Positions 56,263-63,359 are shown, counted from the stretch's first letter. The stretch is DNA of 64,000 bases from Carnimonas bestiolae (GCF_051251125.1 NZ_JBPCZL010000011.1), one strand, 5' to 3'. Notes: generated from the letters alone by a model not told the origin. A program made the numbers and translations.

Positions 56263-56570
56263 TTAACGCCCTTGATAGAGATAATGCCCTTTTCAAACAG
56301 TCGCTTAATCGTTCTTGTCTGAGCACGGCGTAAATACCAGTCTCTATCTGTCTGCTCCCCAGCAGGCCACTTGGTGCGTCCGTCAATGACGCTGTGGCAA
56401 TTCGCGCACCCATAGCACGCGTTGATGTCGTCGCTTTTGATGCCTACGCCCCCGCCTTCGCCGGGCAGGTGGCACAGCACCACGGTGGCAGAATCGTGGT
56501 TACACGCCCCCATGATGTTTAGCGTGCATTGCTCGCCCCTAGCGGAATCGCGTACGGCTTTGCTAACCAT
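56259..56570 (-). CDS. DUF1364-like HNH-type zinc protein
   Basis: 103 residues. EQCTLNIMGACNHDSATVVL, CHLPGEGGGVGIKSDDINAC and YGCANCHSVIDGR give the Cys/His ladder of DUF1364 proteins found in lambdoid ninR regions; they resemble HNH nucleases. The ATG at 56570 is used: it lies two bases after the ninB stop, and the extension upstream would be inside ninB. Confidence 0.7.
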   Translation of the reverse strand: MVSKAVRDSARGEQCTLNIMGACNHDSATVVLCHLPGEGGGVGIKSDDINACYGCANCHSVIDGRTKWPAGEQTDRDWYLRRAQTRTIKRLFEKGIISIKGVK

Positions 56571-56572
56571 CC

Positions 56573-57073
56573 TCACGCCGCTTCCTTGTATTGCTCTCGC
56601 CCTAGCATCGACGGGTCTGTTAATCGCACGCCCTGCCCCGTGAAAAACTCCCACATCAGTTGCAGGTACTCAGATTTTTGCGGTTTCGTCATGCCGCGCG
56701 TTACGGGATAATCATGCGGCTCCATCATTAGCTCGATTCGTTGCTCGTGTGAGAGAGGCCCCAGCACCCGCTTGCAGGCTTCGCGGTAATCTTCAGAGTC
56801 ACGGCATAGAATCTTGATGCCGAACATGTATTTGCAGTAACCGCGCCAATATTCAGCCGTGTTTCCTTCTAACTGCTGGGCGGCTTCCTTGCACCACAAT
56901 CGCTGTAACCGATTCTGGTCGTTAGAACGCTTCTCAACATGTTCTCGAACGACAATATCGACGCTACCCCACTGCGTGAATGCTTGATGCAAAATGCTCG
57001 GCAGACGCCCCAGCGCAGCTAAGGCATCCTTGAGTGAAGAGCACCGGCAAACGAAATCGCGGGGCTTACTCAC
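56573..57073 (-). CDS. NinB/YbcN-type recombination mediator
   Basis: 166 residues from a GTG start. EHVEKRSNDQNRLQRLWCKE is close to the KS/KR-x-x-QN-R-LWP signature of NinB (Orf), which loads recombinases on SSB-coated DNA in phage lambda. The position in a ninR-like block agrees. It overlaps the preceding gene by eight bases. Confidence 0.75.
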   Translation of the reverse strand: MSKPRDFVCRCSSLKDALAALGRLPSILHQAFTQWGSVDIVVREHVEKRSNDQNRLQRLWCKEAAQQLEGNTAEYWRGYCKYMFGIKILCRDSEDYREACKRVLGPLSHEQRIELMMEPHDYPVTRGMTKPQKSEYLQLMWEFFTGQGVRLTDPSMLGREQYKEAA

Positions 57074-57701
57074 TGCTCACCCCGGCCAGAAGATCCTTTG
57101 CCCGCTCGATGTAATCCTGAGCTTTCCCAAGACGATCGATCATCGAAGAGATCTGCTCTCGGCATGCCTCGTCTATCTCAACGTTTATCGATAGACACAC
57201 TCTCTCTTTCTCTGGCCCGATAGACATGTCGTAATTAACATTCAGGTTGTGCGAATGTTCGGGCGAAAGGGCATATACAGATTCAAAATTTTTCTTCACG
57301 CGGCGCAAGGTTTTTCGCCAGTCGTGGCCCGCAGGGATAATTCCAATCGCTCCATAACTGAACTTCAAATCTGGCCCAAACCCCGGAAGAGCAAAACATT
57401 CGACCCGATCATCGATATTTGGCTCTAGCAGTGAGTAAACCCAGTAACCGCTCGGCTGCTGGAATACCCACTCAGCCCAGTCTGGCGCATCGCTGTCGTC
57501 AGGCTCGTTAATCAGCTCGCGGCGACGCTGTAGCCAGTGCTGTTTGTAGATCAACCCCCCATCCGGCGTGATAACCCTCGGCTCACGATTGACTGAATGC
57601 ATCCAAAAGCAATCTTTGGGTAATTCCGGGTCACAACCAGAGCCAGTCGGCCATTCCGCCACTTCCATCACCAACTTATTCAACAATTCGTCTATATCCA
57701 T
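57066..57701 (-). CDS. Phage protein of unknown function
   Basis: 211 residues. No family is recognised. It has many Trp (PDWAEWVFQQPSGYWVYSLL) and a C-terminal helix (SMIDRLGKAQDYIERAKDLL). GGAG nine bases before ATG. In the early operon between small unknown genes and ninB. Confidence 0.6.
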   Translation of the reverse strand: MDIDELLNKLVMEVAEWPTGSGCDPELPKDCFWMHSVNREPRVITPDGGLIYKQHWLQRRRELINEPDDSDAPDWAEWVFQQPSGYWVYSLLEPNIDDRVECFALPGFGPDLKFSYGAIGIIPAGHDWRKTLRRVKKNFESVYALSPEHSHNLNVNYDMSIGPEKERVCLSINVEIDEACREQISSMIDRLGKAQDYIERAKDLLAGVSSE

Positions 57702-57859
57702 TCTTCAGTCTCCAATTCGCCCATTCGTTCAAACCACCGTTTAGCCATCATCAGCCGCTGATAGGTCGGCTGCTTGCCAGCGTCTTCGCCCATTGCACCC
57801 TCGATAATCGTTGTCAGCAGCTCGATGTCGTCGGCGTCCAGCTCGATTGCTGTTTTCAT
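57692..57859 (-). CDS. Small phage protein
   Basis: 55 residues from ATG 57859, with AAGGAGG upstream. Acidic and helical (AIELDADDIELLTTIIEGAM). Overlaps both neighbours. Unknown. Confidence 0.5.
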   Translation of the reverse strand: MKTAIELDADDIELLTTIIEGAMGEDAGKQPTYQRLMMAKRWFERMGELETEEWI

Positions 57860-58068
57860 GCGGCTGCCTCCTTGAGCTGATAAGCCCCGTCTTTCATCTC
57901 GATAGGGCACCCGCCTTCGATCATTCTCTGAATCATGGTCATGGCTGCACCTGCATTGGGATGGCTATCAGCTACACTCCATAGGAAGAACCAAACGCCC
58001 CAAGGCGAAATCGGCCCGCAATCCTCTAGGTTGTGCAAAAGAGCAACACACGCCTCTTCATCGCTCAT
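57856..58068 (-). CDS. Small phage protein
   Basis: 70 residues. SDEEACVALLHNLEDCGPIS and GVWFFLWSVADSHPN. Its TGA overlaps the next ATG. Unknown, soluble and Trp/Phe-rich in the middle. Confidence 0.5.
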   Translation of the reverse strand: MSDEEACVALLHNLEDCGPISPWGVWFFLWSVADSHPNAGAAMTMIQRMIEGGCPIEMKDGAYQLKEAAA

Positions 58069-58268
58069 GCCGCTGCCCTCACTAGCCACACATAGCTATC
58101 CTCTATGGCCACATGATTCGCTAGCACTAGCCCCATCAGTTCAGTGATGGTTCCGTCGATTGAGTGGTGTAGATACGTATTCGCGTTGACGACCTCAGCC
58201 AGCTCGTTGATATGGGCCGATTCGTAGATGCCCAGGTGTCTGAGGATGATGTTTTGTATGATGCTCAT
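58065..58268 (-). CDS. Small winged-helix-like phage protein
   Basis: 67 residues. IIQNIILRHLGIYESAHINE, then IDGTITELMGLVLANHVAIE, a helix-helix-strand pattern like a short winged helix. Overlaps the DnaC-like gene by four bases. Unknown role. Confidence 0.5.
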   Translation of the reverse strand: MSIIQNIILRHLGIYESAHINELAEVVNANTYLHHSIDGTITELMGLVLANHVAIEDSYVWLVRAAA

Positions 58269-59044
58269 GCCAACTTCCTCCCCAGCTCGCGGCGTTCGCT
58301 TTCCCAGTCAAATACCATCGCTTTGCAGCACTCGCGCAGTCGATCAACGACTCGATCACCAAGCCAGCCGGACAGCTCACCGGGCTTGCGATTGGAGATG
58401 ATGATCGTCGGCAGACACTGCTCGTATCGGTAATTCAGGATGTCGAACAAATAATTCATCTCGGTATCTGAGCCGAAGCCGAAGCCAATTTCGTCGATCA
58501 CCAGCAGGCCGACTTGAGAGTAAATATCGATGACTTGGCTCTCGGTCTCGCCCGAATCTCGGTCATAGGTGGACTTGATTCGGCGAAACATACGAGCCGC
58601 CGTTGTGTACAGACCACGCACGCGATGATCGCGGATAACCTGCTGTAGTGTGGCGACGGCGAGATGCGTCTTTCCGGTACCAGGCGAGCCCATCATCAGC
58701 AGACCAGTGCCAGCCTTTGCGTGCTTCGAAAACTCGGCCGCATACGCCTTGCACAGCTCAACGTGGTGCGACTGAAGTTCGGTTTTAGCAACGAAGCTGT
58801 CGAAGTCTTTGCCAGCGAATCTCGGAGGCAGCGCGGCGTATCCGATAGCCTGCTCAAGCAGCTTGTTGTCGTACTTTCGACGCTCTTCTTCGCGCTCGGC
58901 CCGCTCATGCTCAGCTGCACGCTCTTTGCTGCACTCGAAACAACCCGCCCAGCGCGGCTCGGTGTCGCCGTACTTCATTAGCCGGTCTTCATATTCGCCG
59001 TGTTGAGGGCAAGTGCGCTGGGCGGTTTCCAGCGGGGTAAACAT
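58265..59044 (-). CDS. DnaC-like helicase loader (replication P analogue)
   Basis: 259 residues. An N-terminal zinc-type segment (RTCPQHGEYEDR, GCFECSKE) precedes an AAA+ domain: Walker A in LMMGSPGTGKTHLAVATLQQ, Walker B in GLLVIDEIGFGF, sensor-type IIISNRKP. It should load the host DnaB helicase at the phage origin, together with the O-like protein encoded just upstream. ATG 59044 is used; its Shine-Dalgarno is poor, so coupling is likely. Confidence 0.9.
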   Translation of the reverse strand: MFTPLETAQRTCPQHGEYEDRLMKYGDTEPRWAGCFECSKERAAEHERAEREEERRKYDNKLLEQAIGYAALPPRFAGKDFDSFVAKTELQSHHVELCKAYAAEFSKHAKAGTGLLMMGSPGTGKTHLAVATLQQVIRDHRVRGLYTTAARMFRRIKSTYDRDSGETESQVIDIYSQVGLLVIDEIGFGFGSDTEMNYLFDILNYRYEQCLPTIIISNRKPGELSGWLGDRVVDRLRECCKAMVFDWESERRELGRKLA

Positions 59045-59054
59045 GTTCGCTACG

Positions 59055-59807
59055 TTAGAAATCAACGGTACCGTCCTCCCGTGTTTGTACGTCAGAGAAA
59101 TCAGATAGGCCGGTGTGCATGCCGGGAGTGCTGCGCGGCTTGCCGCGATACTGAGGCGAGCCTTGAGCGAATTTCTTGGCGTTGCGCAGCCATGTTCGGA
59201 AGGCTGCCTGCCAATCCTTGAACGTCGAGCCACGGGCGGTGTGCCAGTCCTTGAACTGTTCGAGCTGTTCGGCAATGTCGATATTCAGCTCGGCGGCTTT
59301 GGCAATGGCTGTTTCGTTCGGCTCGAAATCTTCGGGCAGTGACGTGGCTTTTTTCCCGCACGCACCCTTAGATATATTTGGACGGTTAAAGGGACGGTTA
59401 ATGGACGTTTCGGGTGCAGCTCCTGCACCCCGTTCCGTCGTCATTTGCACCCCGTTCATGTCGTCATTTGCACCCCGTGTACCATTTGCACCCCGTTCGT
59501 CTTCGTCCTCTGGGGTGTAATTTAGGTTTATGTCGTACACGGTCGGGCACCTGTCGGGACGAAGCCCTTTTGCTAATGCGATACTCTGGTTGCCTTTCTT
59601 AATAATCCCCATTTCACACAGCAGCTTGAGCTTGTTTTGAACAGTCCTTTCTGAATAGCCGGAATAACCGACAAGCGTTTCCACAGACGGGAAAGCATCG
59701 GTGCCATCAGCATAAGCATGATTAGCAAGGCCAATGAGCACTGCTCGCGCAGCCGGGTCTTTGACGAACTTTTGCTTTATCGCCCAGCCCATTGCCTCAA
59801 TACTCAT
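59055..59807 (-). CDS. Phage replication initiator (lambda O/DnaT-like)
   Basis: 250 residues. The N-terminal winged helix (AVLIGLANHAYADGTDAFPS, ETLVGYSGYSERTVQNKLKL, MGIIKKGNQS) binds the origin. A low-complexity linker (ERGANGTRGAND) is encoded by the iteron region. The C terminus has LEQFKDWHTARGSTFKDWQA, as in phage replication proteins with a DnaT-like module. It precedes the DnaC-like gene as O precedes P. Confidence 0.85.
   Translation of the reverse strand: MSIEAMGWAIKQKFVKDPAARAVLIGLANHAYADGTDAFPSVETLVGYSGYSERTVQNKLKLLCEMGIIKKGNQSIALAKGLRPDRCPTVYDINLNYTPEDEDERGANGTRGANDDMNGVQMTTERGAGAAPETSINRPFNRPNISKGACGKKATSLPEDFEPNETAIAKAAELNIDIAEQLEQFKDWHTARGSTFKDWQAAFRTWLRNAKKFAQGSPQYRGKPRSTPGMHTGLSDFSDVQTREDGTVDF
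59366..59496. repeat. Iterons: candidate phage origin inside the O-like gene
   Basis: TGCACCCCGT occurs four times, at 59424, 59446, 59469 and 59487 (spacing 22, 23, 18), three of them as ATTTGCACCCCGT. An A+T-rich stretch with GGACGGTTAA-type repeats lies beside them (59366-59405). This copies the lambda plan, where the origin iterons lie within gene O. Confidence 0.7.
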
Positions 59808-59855
59808 TGCAAAAAACTCCGGTATAAGCCATAATTACCTCGTTACTGTTTGTTT

Positions 59856-59890
59856 AAGCCCCGGCCCGTCCTCCAAGACTTTCGGGGCTT
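59856..59890 (+). terminator. Terminator-like hairpin between the CII-position and O-like genes
   Basis: AAGCCCC (59856-59862) and GGGGCTT (59884-59890) pair around a 21-base loop; the T-run TTCTTTG is on the plus strand. The plus-strand source is unclear, so it could act on antisense transcripts. Confidence 0.45.
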
Positions 59891-59898
59891 TTCTTTGT

Positions 59899-60126
59899 CT
59901 ATTCGATGCCGCCAAAATCGCCGCGTATCGCCTCGGCGCTAATGCTCACGCCCATTTCCTTAAACACCCGCACCATTAACCGAACACGGCTATTGCGCGG
60001 GCTTCTGACGCCCGACTCATAGCTGGCAACCGAGCTTTCCGCGCAGCACAACGCATCGGCTAATTGCCGCTGAGTCATGCCGACGATTCGGCGCGCCTCT
60101 TGAATGCTGGATGCCGTTTGGCTCAC
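59899..60126 (-). CDS. XRE-type regulator in CII position
   Basis: 75 residues with a clear HTH: GMTQRQLADALCCAESSVAS, then YESGVRSPRNSRVRLMVRVF. It lies between the cro-like gene and the replication genes, where cII sits in lambda. It may activate or repress a lysogenic promoter. It overlaps the preceding gene by four bases. Confidence 0.8.
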   Translation of the reverse strand: MSQTASSIQEARRIVGMTQRQLADALCCAESSVASYESGVRSPRNSRVRLMVRVFKEMGVSISAEAIRGDFGGIE

Positions 60127-60275
60127 GCCTGCGCGCCTTGGTTAGCGAATATCGTTCCTGACCAGTCAAGGCCGGGGATACGGGCTGCGCTTTCAGGTCG
60201 AGGCTTGCCAGTTCTAACTTGGTACCGGCTCATAACCCCGTACACCCCGTAAATCTGTTCTCCTACTCGTCCCAT
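60123..60275 (-). CDS. Small basic phage protein
   Basis: 50 residues from ATG 60275 (AGAGG upstream). GEQIYGVYGVMSRYQVRTGK and Arg-rich ends. Not recognised. It could be an N-type antiterminator by position, but lacks an obvious Arg-rich motif. Confidence 0.45.
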   Translation of the reverse strand: MGRVGEQIYGVYGVMSRYQVRTGKPRPESAARIPGLDWSGTIFANQGAQA

Positions 60276-60356
60276 CTCTTTTCCTCTCAACGGGTGTCGG
60301 CCTACACCCTGTGGTACTGTTTTGATTCCACTCACAACAGGCCCAAGGAGGCCGAC

Positions 60357-60605
60357 ATGTCCGACAACAAACCAAGCTCTTTAGAAACCAAGGTCGCTCA
60401 GCTTCAGGGCGAAATCGTCGCTATTCATGGCTACGTGGAAGCGCTACTGCATTCGCATTCGAAAGATCATCAAGAGCGAATCCACGAAGCAGTCTCGAAA
60501 GCCGTTGGAAAAGCCGTAGAGAGCTATTCGCCTGATAACCCTCTTGATAACGCGTCCAAAGAATCGGCTCTCGCATATGTCAAAGGTCGTCGCGAAAATT
60601 CTTAA
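60357..60605 (+). CDS. Small coiled-coil protein on the opposite strand
   Basis: 82 residues with AAGGAGG six bases before ATG. Helical: ETKVAQLQGEIVAIHGYVEA, then IHEAVSKAVGKAVESYS. It points away from the early operon in which it lies, and its end overlaps the end of the next gene by 26 bases. Possibly expressed in the lysogen. Unknown. Confidence 0.6.
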   Translation: MSDNKPSSLETKVAQLQGEIVAIHGYVEALLHSHSKDHQERIHEAVSKAVGKAVESYSPDNPLDNASKESALAYVKGRRENS

Positions 60606-60900
60606 TGGCTTCCGATACTGATTCAGAAATACTTTTTCTCACCGATGCAATTTGATCGGCTTCGCGCTTTTGTTTGAGGTCGCTCAGGATTTTCTCTGCG
60701 GCCTCAATCTGTTTATCGATTGAGAGGTCAAATGCTCCGGCAAGAAATGGCTCTCTTGGGTCTATCGAAGAATTGAGAACTTCAACGCCTCGCTTAAACT
60801 CAAGAGCGGCCCTCTCTGGGGCAAATCCGTAGTCGCTAAAAATTCGATGCGCCATCGCTTTCACGGCGACCTCTCGATCAAATTCTTTTAACTCGCTCAT
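60580..60900 (-). CDS. Phage protein of unknown function, early operon
   Basis: 106 residues, helical (DKQIEAAEKILSDLKQKREA). AGGAGAGG precedes the ATG. Directly follows the cro-like gene. Its 3' end overlaps the convergent plus-strand gene. Not recognised. Confidence 0.6.
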   Translation of the reverse strand: MSELKEFDREVAVKAMAHRIFSDYGFAPERAALEFKRGVEVLNSSIDPREPFLAGAFDLSIDKQIEAAEKILSDLKQKREADQIASVRKSISESVSEAIKNFRDDL

Positions 60901-60908
60901 AACCTCTC

Positions 60909-61142
60909 CTATGCGGCTGTAGTGCTGTTTTTCCTTAGATATTCCCAGTCAACGTCTGGGCATAGAGATTCACAGGTGACAACTGCACCGGAAGCCTTCT
61001 CTATCTCAATTGCCAGCCTTGGACTGGCAGTCCTATTGCCTAGCGATAGCTGGTATAGGTACTGGGGCGAAGTTCCGCAGCGCTGAGCCATGACTTCACG
61101 ACCCACCTTCCCTAGCCCTGAGAGATATTCTTTAAGATTCAT
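60909..61142 (-). CDS. Cro-like repressor (YdaS type)
   Basis: 77 residues: MNLKEYLSGLGKVGREVMAQ, then CGTSPQYLYQLSLGNRTASP, a classic HTH (about 19-40). First gene of the leftward lytic operon, divergent from the cI-type gene. AAAGGAGGAG precedes the ATG. It should bind the three operators at 61167-61220 to shut off cI transcription. Confidence 0.85.
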   Translation of the reverse strand: MNLKEYLSGLGKVGREVMAQRCGTSPQYLYQLSLGNRTASPRLAIEIEKASGAVVTCESLCPDVDWEYLRKNSTTAA

Positions 61143-61166
61143 TTCTCCTCCTTTTCTGGCACTAGA

Positions 61167-61220
61167 TTAGCATTAGCTAATTTGTGTATCAATAGCATTT
61201 GTCAATTTACCAATTGCTAA
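61167..61220. promoter_or_regulatory. Immunity operators and divergent promoters
   Basis: Three related 14-bp sites: TTAGCATTAGCTAA (61167-61180), ATAGCATTTGTCAA (61192-61205) and TTACCAATTGCTAA (61207-61220), consensus TTAGC-N4-GCTAA. Centre spacings are 25 and 15. A perfect -35 TTGACA on the minus strand (61200-61205) lies in the middle site; its -10 would fall in the first. This matches a lambda-type right operator with cro promoter under CI control. Confidence 0.8.
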
Positions 61221-61232
61221 AGGTGTCAAATA

Positions 61233-61916
61233 ATGCGGGGCATGGATATTCAAGAGTTACGCCGTCAGGCGCTAAAGCGAATCATCGGCGATATGTCGTA
61301 TAAGGCTTTTGCCGAGCTACACAATGTGGATGCCTCGTACATCAGCCAGATTCTTGGTAAGCACCGGTCATTCGGAGAGAAAGCAGCCTCCAACATGGAG
61401 GCCAGAATCGGGCTGCGCGCAGGAACGCTGCTATCGCCGGAGGGCGAGGATATCGTGACCCCTGTGATTGCTGACGAACAGTCCCACGGTGATTACGCGT
61501 TTATACCAGTGCTGAGCATCAAAGCCGCCGCCGGAAGCGGGCACGAGAACGTAGATGAGGTGAGCGAAGGCACGCTTGCTTTCAAACGTGAGTGGATGGT
61601 TAGGCAGGGGCTTAGAGAAGAAAACTTGCGGCTTATCCGTGCGTGCGGCGATTCCATGTATCCGAGCATTATCGAAGGGGACATGCTTTTGGTGGATACG
61701 TCGCGCATAGAGCCGCATAGCGGCAATGTTTACGCGATAAGAAGGCCAGACTACAGCTTGTCGGTAAAAAGGCTCGTGCAAGGCTTTACGGGCGACTGGG
61801 CTATCGTTAGCGACAATCCCGATAAATCGAAACACCGCGATGAACCTGTCGGCGACATTTCAACCTCGAACATCCCTATTGTTGGCCGCGTGGTGTGGCG
61901 CGGCGGAATGATGTGA
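61233..61916 (+). CDS. CI-type repressor with S24 auto-cleavage domain
   Basis: 227 residues that keep the prophage silent. HTH near 20-45 (MSYKAFAELHNVDASYISQI). A linker with the probable Ala-Gly cleavage site in IKAAAGSG (about residue 95). Catalytic Ser in CGDSMYPSIIEGDMLLVD and Lys in SLSVKRLVQGF form the LexA-type dyad. RecA-stimulated cleavage would induce the phage. AAAGGTG lies before ATG 61233; ATG 61242 is an alternative. Confidence 0.92.
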   Translation: MRGMDIQELRRQALKRIIGDMSYKAFAELHNVDASYISQILGKHRSFGEKAASNMEARIGLRAGTLLSPEGEDIVTPVIADEQSHGDYAFIPVLSIKAAAGSGHENVDEVSEGTLAFKREWMVRQGLREENLRLIRACGDSMYPSIIEGDMLLVDTSRIEPHSGNVYAIRRPDYSLSVKRLVQGFTGDWAIVSDNPDKSKHRDEPVGDISTSNIPIVGRVVWRGGMM

Positions 61917-62000
61917 GTGTAGTTTTTGTAAGTCTTTGATCTTTAGTTTTCTACAAAATTTAGATAGCCTTGCGTATTGAAAAATGATCGGGATTGCACA

Positions 62001-62357
62001 ATGATAGACATCGAAAGGCAGAAGGAAGCTCAGGAACTGTACGAACTTGTCGTTGAGGGTGGTAACAAGTTCCTGAGAAATGCAAGGCTGTTCGAGCTTA
62101 GCGAGCTTCGTATGCAGAACCCTAGCTTTGAGGAGCTGTCAAGGGTTTTTAAGCAAGTCTCATATATCGTTGCCAGTATTGTTGATGACATTGACCCAAC
62201 GATGGCAGAAACAGCTATTGACTGTTCGGCCACCATGGAAAAGATGGCATTTGCCGTTCAGCGTGACGATAAAGAGTCTCTTGATCGCTTAGTAGATCAA
62301 TTGGAACAGCTTTTAAGCAGGCCTTTCACACCTACCCTGCCTCATGACTATCAGTAA
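62001..62357 (+). CDS. Small helical phage protein next to cI
   Basis: 118 residues from ATG 62001. DIERQKEAQELYELVVEGGN, then FKQVSYIVASIVDDIDPTMA and DRLVDQLEQLL. Not recognised. It lies behind cI on the same strand and may be expressed in the lysogen. A TTG eight codons earlier is an alternative start. Confidence 0.6.
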   Translation: MIDIERQKEAQELYELVVEGGNKFLRNARLFELSELRMQNPSFEELSRVFKQVSYIVASIVDDIDPTMAETAIDCSATMEKMAFAVQRDDKESLDRLVDQLEQLLSRPFTPTLPHDYQ

Positions 62358-62393
62358 ATAGTCAGATGCAGGCATACGTCTAAGGGGAATCTT

Positions 62394-62519
62394 ATGTCTA
62401 AGTCTACTGAATATCAGAACGGTATCGACCTCATGCGTCGCGCTATAGATATTTTGGATTCAGTTTATACCGAATGCATGAAGGAACGAGATCTACAGAG
62501 CCAGCCTTTAGCTGCTTAA
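62394..62519 (+). CDS. 41-residue phage protein
   Basis: Starts MSKSTEYQNGIDLMRRAIDI and ends LQSQPLAA. AAGGGGA lies seven bases before the ATG, a strong Shine-Dalgarno. Followed within 20 bases by a terminator, so it ends the cI-side transcript. Unknown function. Confidence 0.6.
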   Translation: MSKSTEYQNGIDLMRRAIDILDSVYTECMKERDLQSQPLAA

Positions 62520-62539
62520 AATTTCTCTTTGCCTACATA

Positions 62540-62568
62540 AACCCGCCCACCGTGGCGGGTTTTCTTTT
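62540..62568 (+). terminator. Terminator 1 after the cI-side genes
   Basis: AACCCGCC/GGCGGGTT (62540-62547, 62554-62561) followed by TTCTTTT. Confidence 0.9.
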
Positions 62569-62602
62569 GCTTACCCTACCACCTCTGCTTAATCCCACCT
62601 GA

Positions 62603-62630
62603 TGCCGCCCCTCTTGGGCGGTATTTTTTT
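62603..62630 (+). terminator. Terminator 2, in tandem
   Basis: TGCCGCCC pairs with GGGCGGTA (62603-62610, 62616-62623), followed by TTTTTTT. It lies 20 bases before the structured-RNA promoter and isolates it from upstream transcription. Confidence 0.9.
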
Positions 62631-62647
62631 GCCCTCCCGAAATTAAA

Positions 62648-62689
62648 TTAGCATTTGCTATTTACACTCACATTACCCTTTGCTAATCT
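62648..62689 (+). promoter_or_regulatory. CI-operator-controlled promoter of the structured RNA
   Basis: -35 TTTACA (62661-62666), 17-base spacer, -10 TAATCT (62684-62689). Two operators of the immunity type: TTAGCATTTGCTAT (62648-62661, touching the -35) and TTACCCTTTGCTAA (62673-62686, covering the -10). Their centres are 25 bp apart, as for the first two immunity sites. So the promoter should be off in the lysogen and on after induction. Confidence 0.85.
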
Positions 62690-62694
62690 ACACC

Positions 62695-63238
62695 CATCGC
62701 AGCAACACAGCGATGCAACACCAGCTCTTTAACAACGAGGACGCCTAGTAGGCCCACAGAGCCGTTTCATCCGGACGAGGGGCGCAAACGGCAACCGGAG
62801 TCGCCCGGTTAGAGCGGCAAAGCTGCCCATTCTTCGGAGTGGGCATCGAGATGGGCTAGGTCGGCTGTTGGGCATACCCGGCGGAAGCGCACCGGCCTAG
62901 CCTATCTCGATGTAGGGGAAGTAGATACTCAGGATAAATCGAGCATCCGTCCTATGAGGGGTAAAGGTCTCGTTAGTGTGAAAGGGGAAGCAAATGTAAC
63001 AGACAGCGGAAGACCTTATTAATCGTGCTGCCCTGCGGTTTTCAGGGCAGCATCGGGAAGGGCTGAATGCGTAGGCTGTTACGCGGCGGAGTGCCGGTGT
63101 ACCACTCTCATCGTCGAATGGGAGCATATGAAGCCTTGGCAGGAGATCAGCACCTGCCAGCCCTTCCCGATGACCGTCACCCGAGACGTTAAAACGGCTG
63201 ATAGCGCGCCGACCGCTGATAATAGTCGGCACATATTC
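62695..63238 (+). ncRNA. Candidate large structured non-coding RNA
   Basis: About 540 bases with no credible coding frame and an unusual density of long perfect helices. From 5' to 3': CATCGC/GCGATG hairpin (62695-62715) at the expected transcript start; boxA (62724-62735); 62761-62767 with 62786-62792; 62793-62798 with 62805-62810; a nine-pair UUCG hairpin (62824-62845); a 16-bp helix with one G-U (62845-62860 with 62896-62911); an 11-bp hairpin (63025-63053); a 15-bp perfect long-range helix (63051-63065 with 63158-63172) enclosing further hairpins such as 63138-63143/63153-63158; and 63208-63213/63225-63230. A CAU tRNA follows at once. Setting (phage, next to a tRNA, large, ornate) resembles GOLLD or ROOL RNAs, but I cannot match either. 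Confidence 0.75.
62724..62735 (+). promoter_or_regulatory. boxA antitermination element
   Basis: GCTCTTTAACAA is identical, as I recall it, to the boxA core of E. coli rRNA leaders. It lies about 30 bases into the predicted transcript, where NusB/NusE would bind to keep a long untranslated transcript going. Confidence 0.7.
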
Positions 63239-63314
63239 GGGCCGGTAGCACAATGGTTAGTGCAGCGCGCTCATAACGCGTCGGTTAGCAGTTCGAATCT
63301 GTTTCGGCCCACCA
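63239..63314 (+). tRNA. tRNA with anticodon CAU (Met or Ile2)
   Basis: 76 bases with encoded CCA. Acceptor GGGCCGG/TCGGCCC, D arm GCAC/GTGC, anticodon stem GCGCG/CGCGT around CTCATAA with anticodon CAT, T stem GCAG/CTGT. It directly follows the structured RNA and is probably cut from the same transcript. Decoding as Met or Ile2 is not settled. Confidence 0.92.
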
Positions 63315-63319
63315 AACAC

Positions 63320-63346
63320 AGCTCGCCACGGCGGGCTTTATTTTTG
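63320..63346 (+). terminator. Terminator after the structured RNA and tRNA
   Basis: AGCTCGC-CACG-GCGGGCT followed by TTATTTTTG, six bases after the tRNA CCA. Confidence 0.85.
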
Positions 63347-63359
63347 TCCGGAGGATTAT

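Noticed and set aside
62897..63253. A 118-residue minus-strand frame over the structured RNA
   Set aside because: No Shine-Dalgarno or family features; it is opposite to the promoter and helix evidence and includes part of the tRNA.
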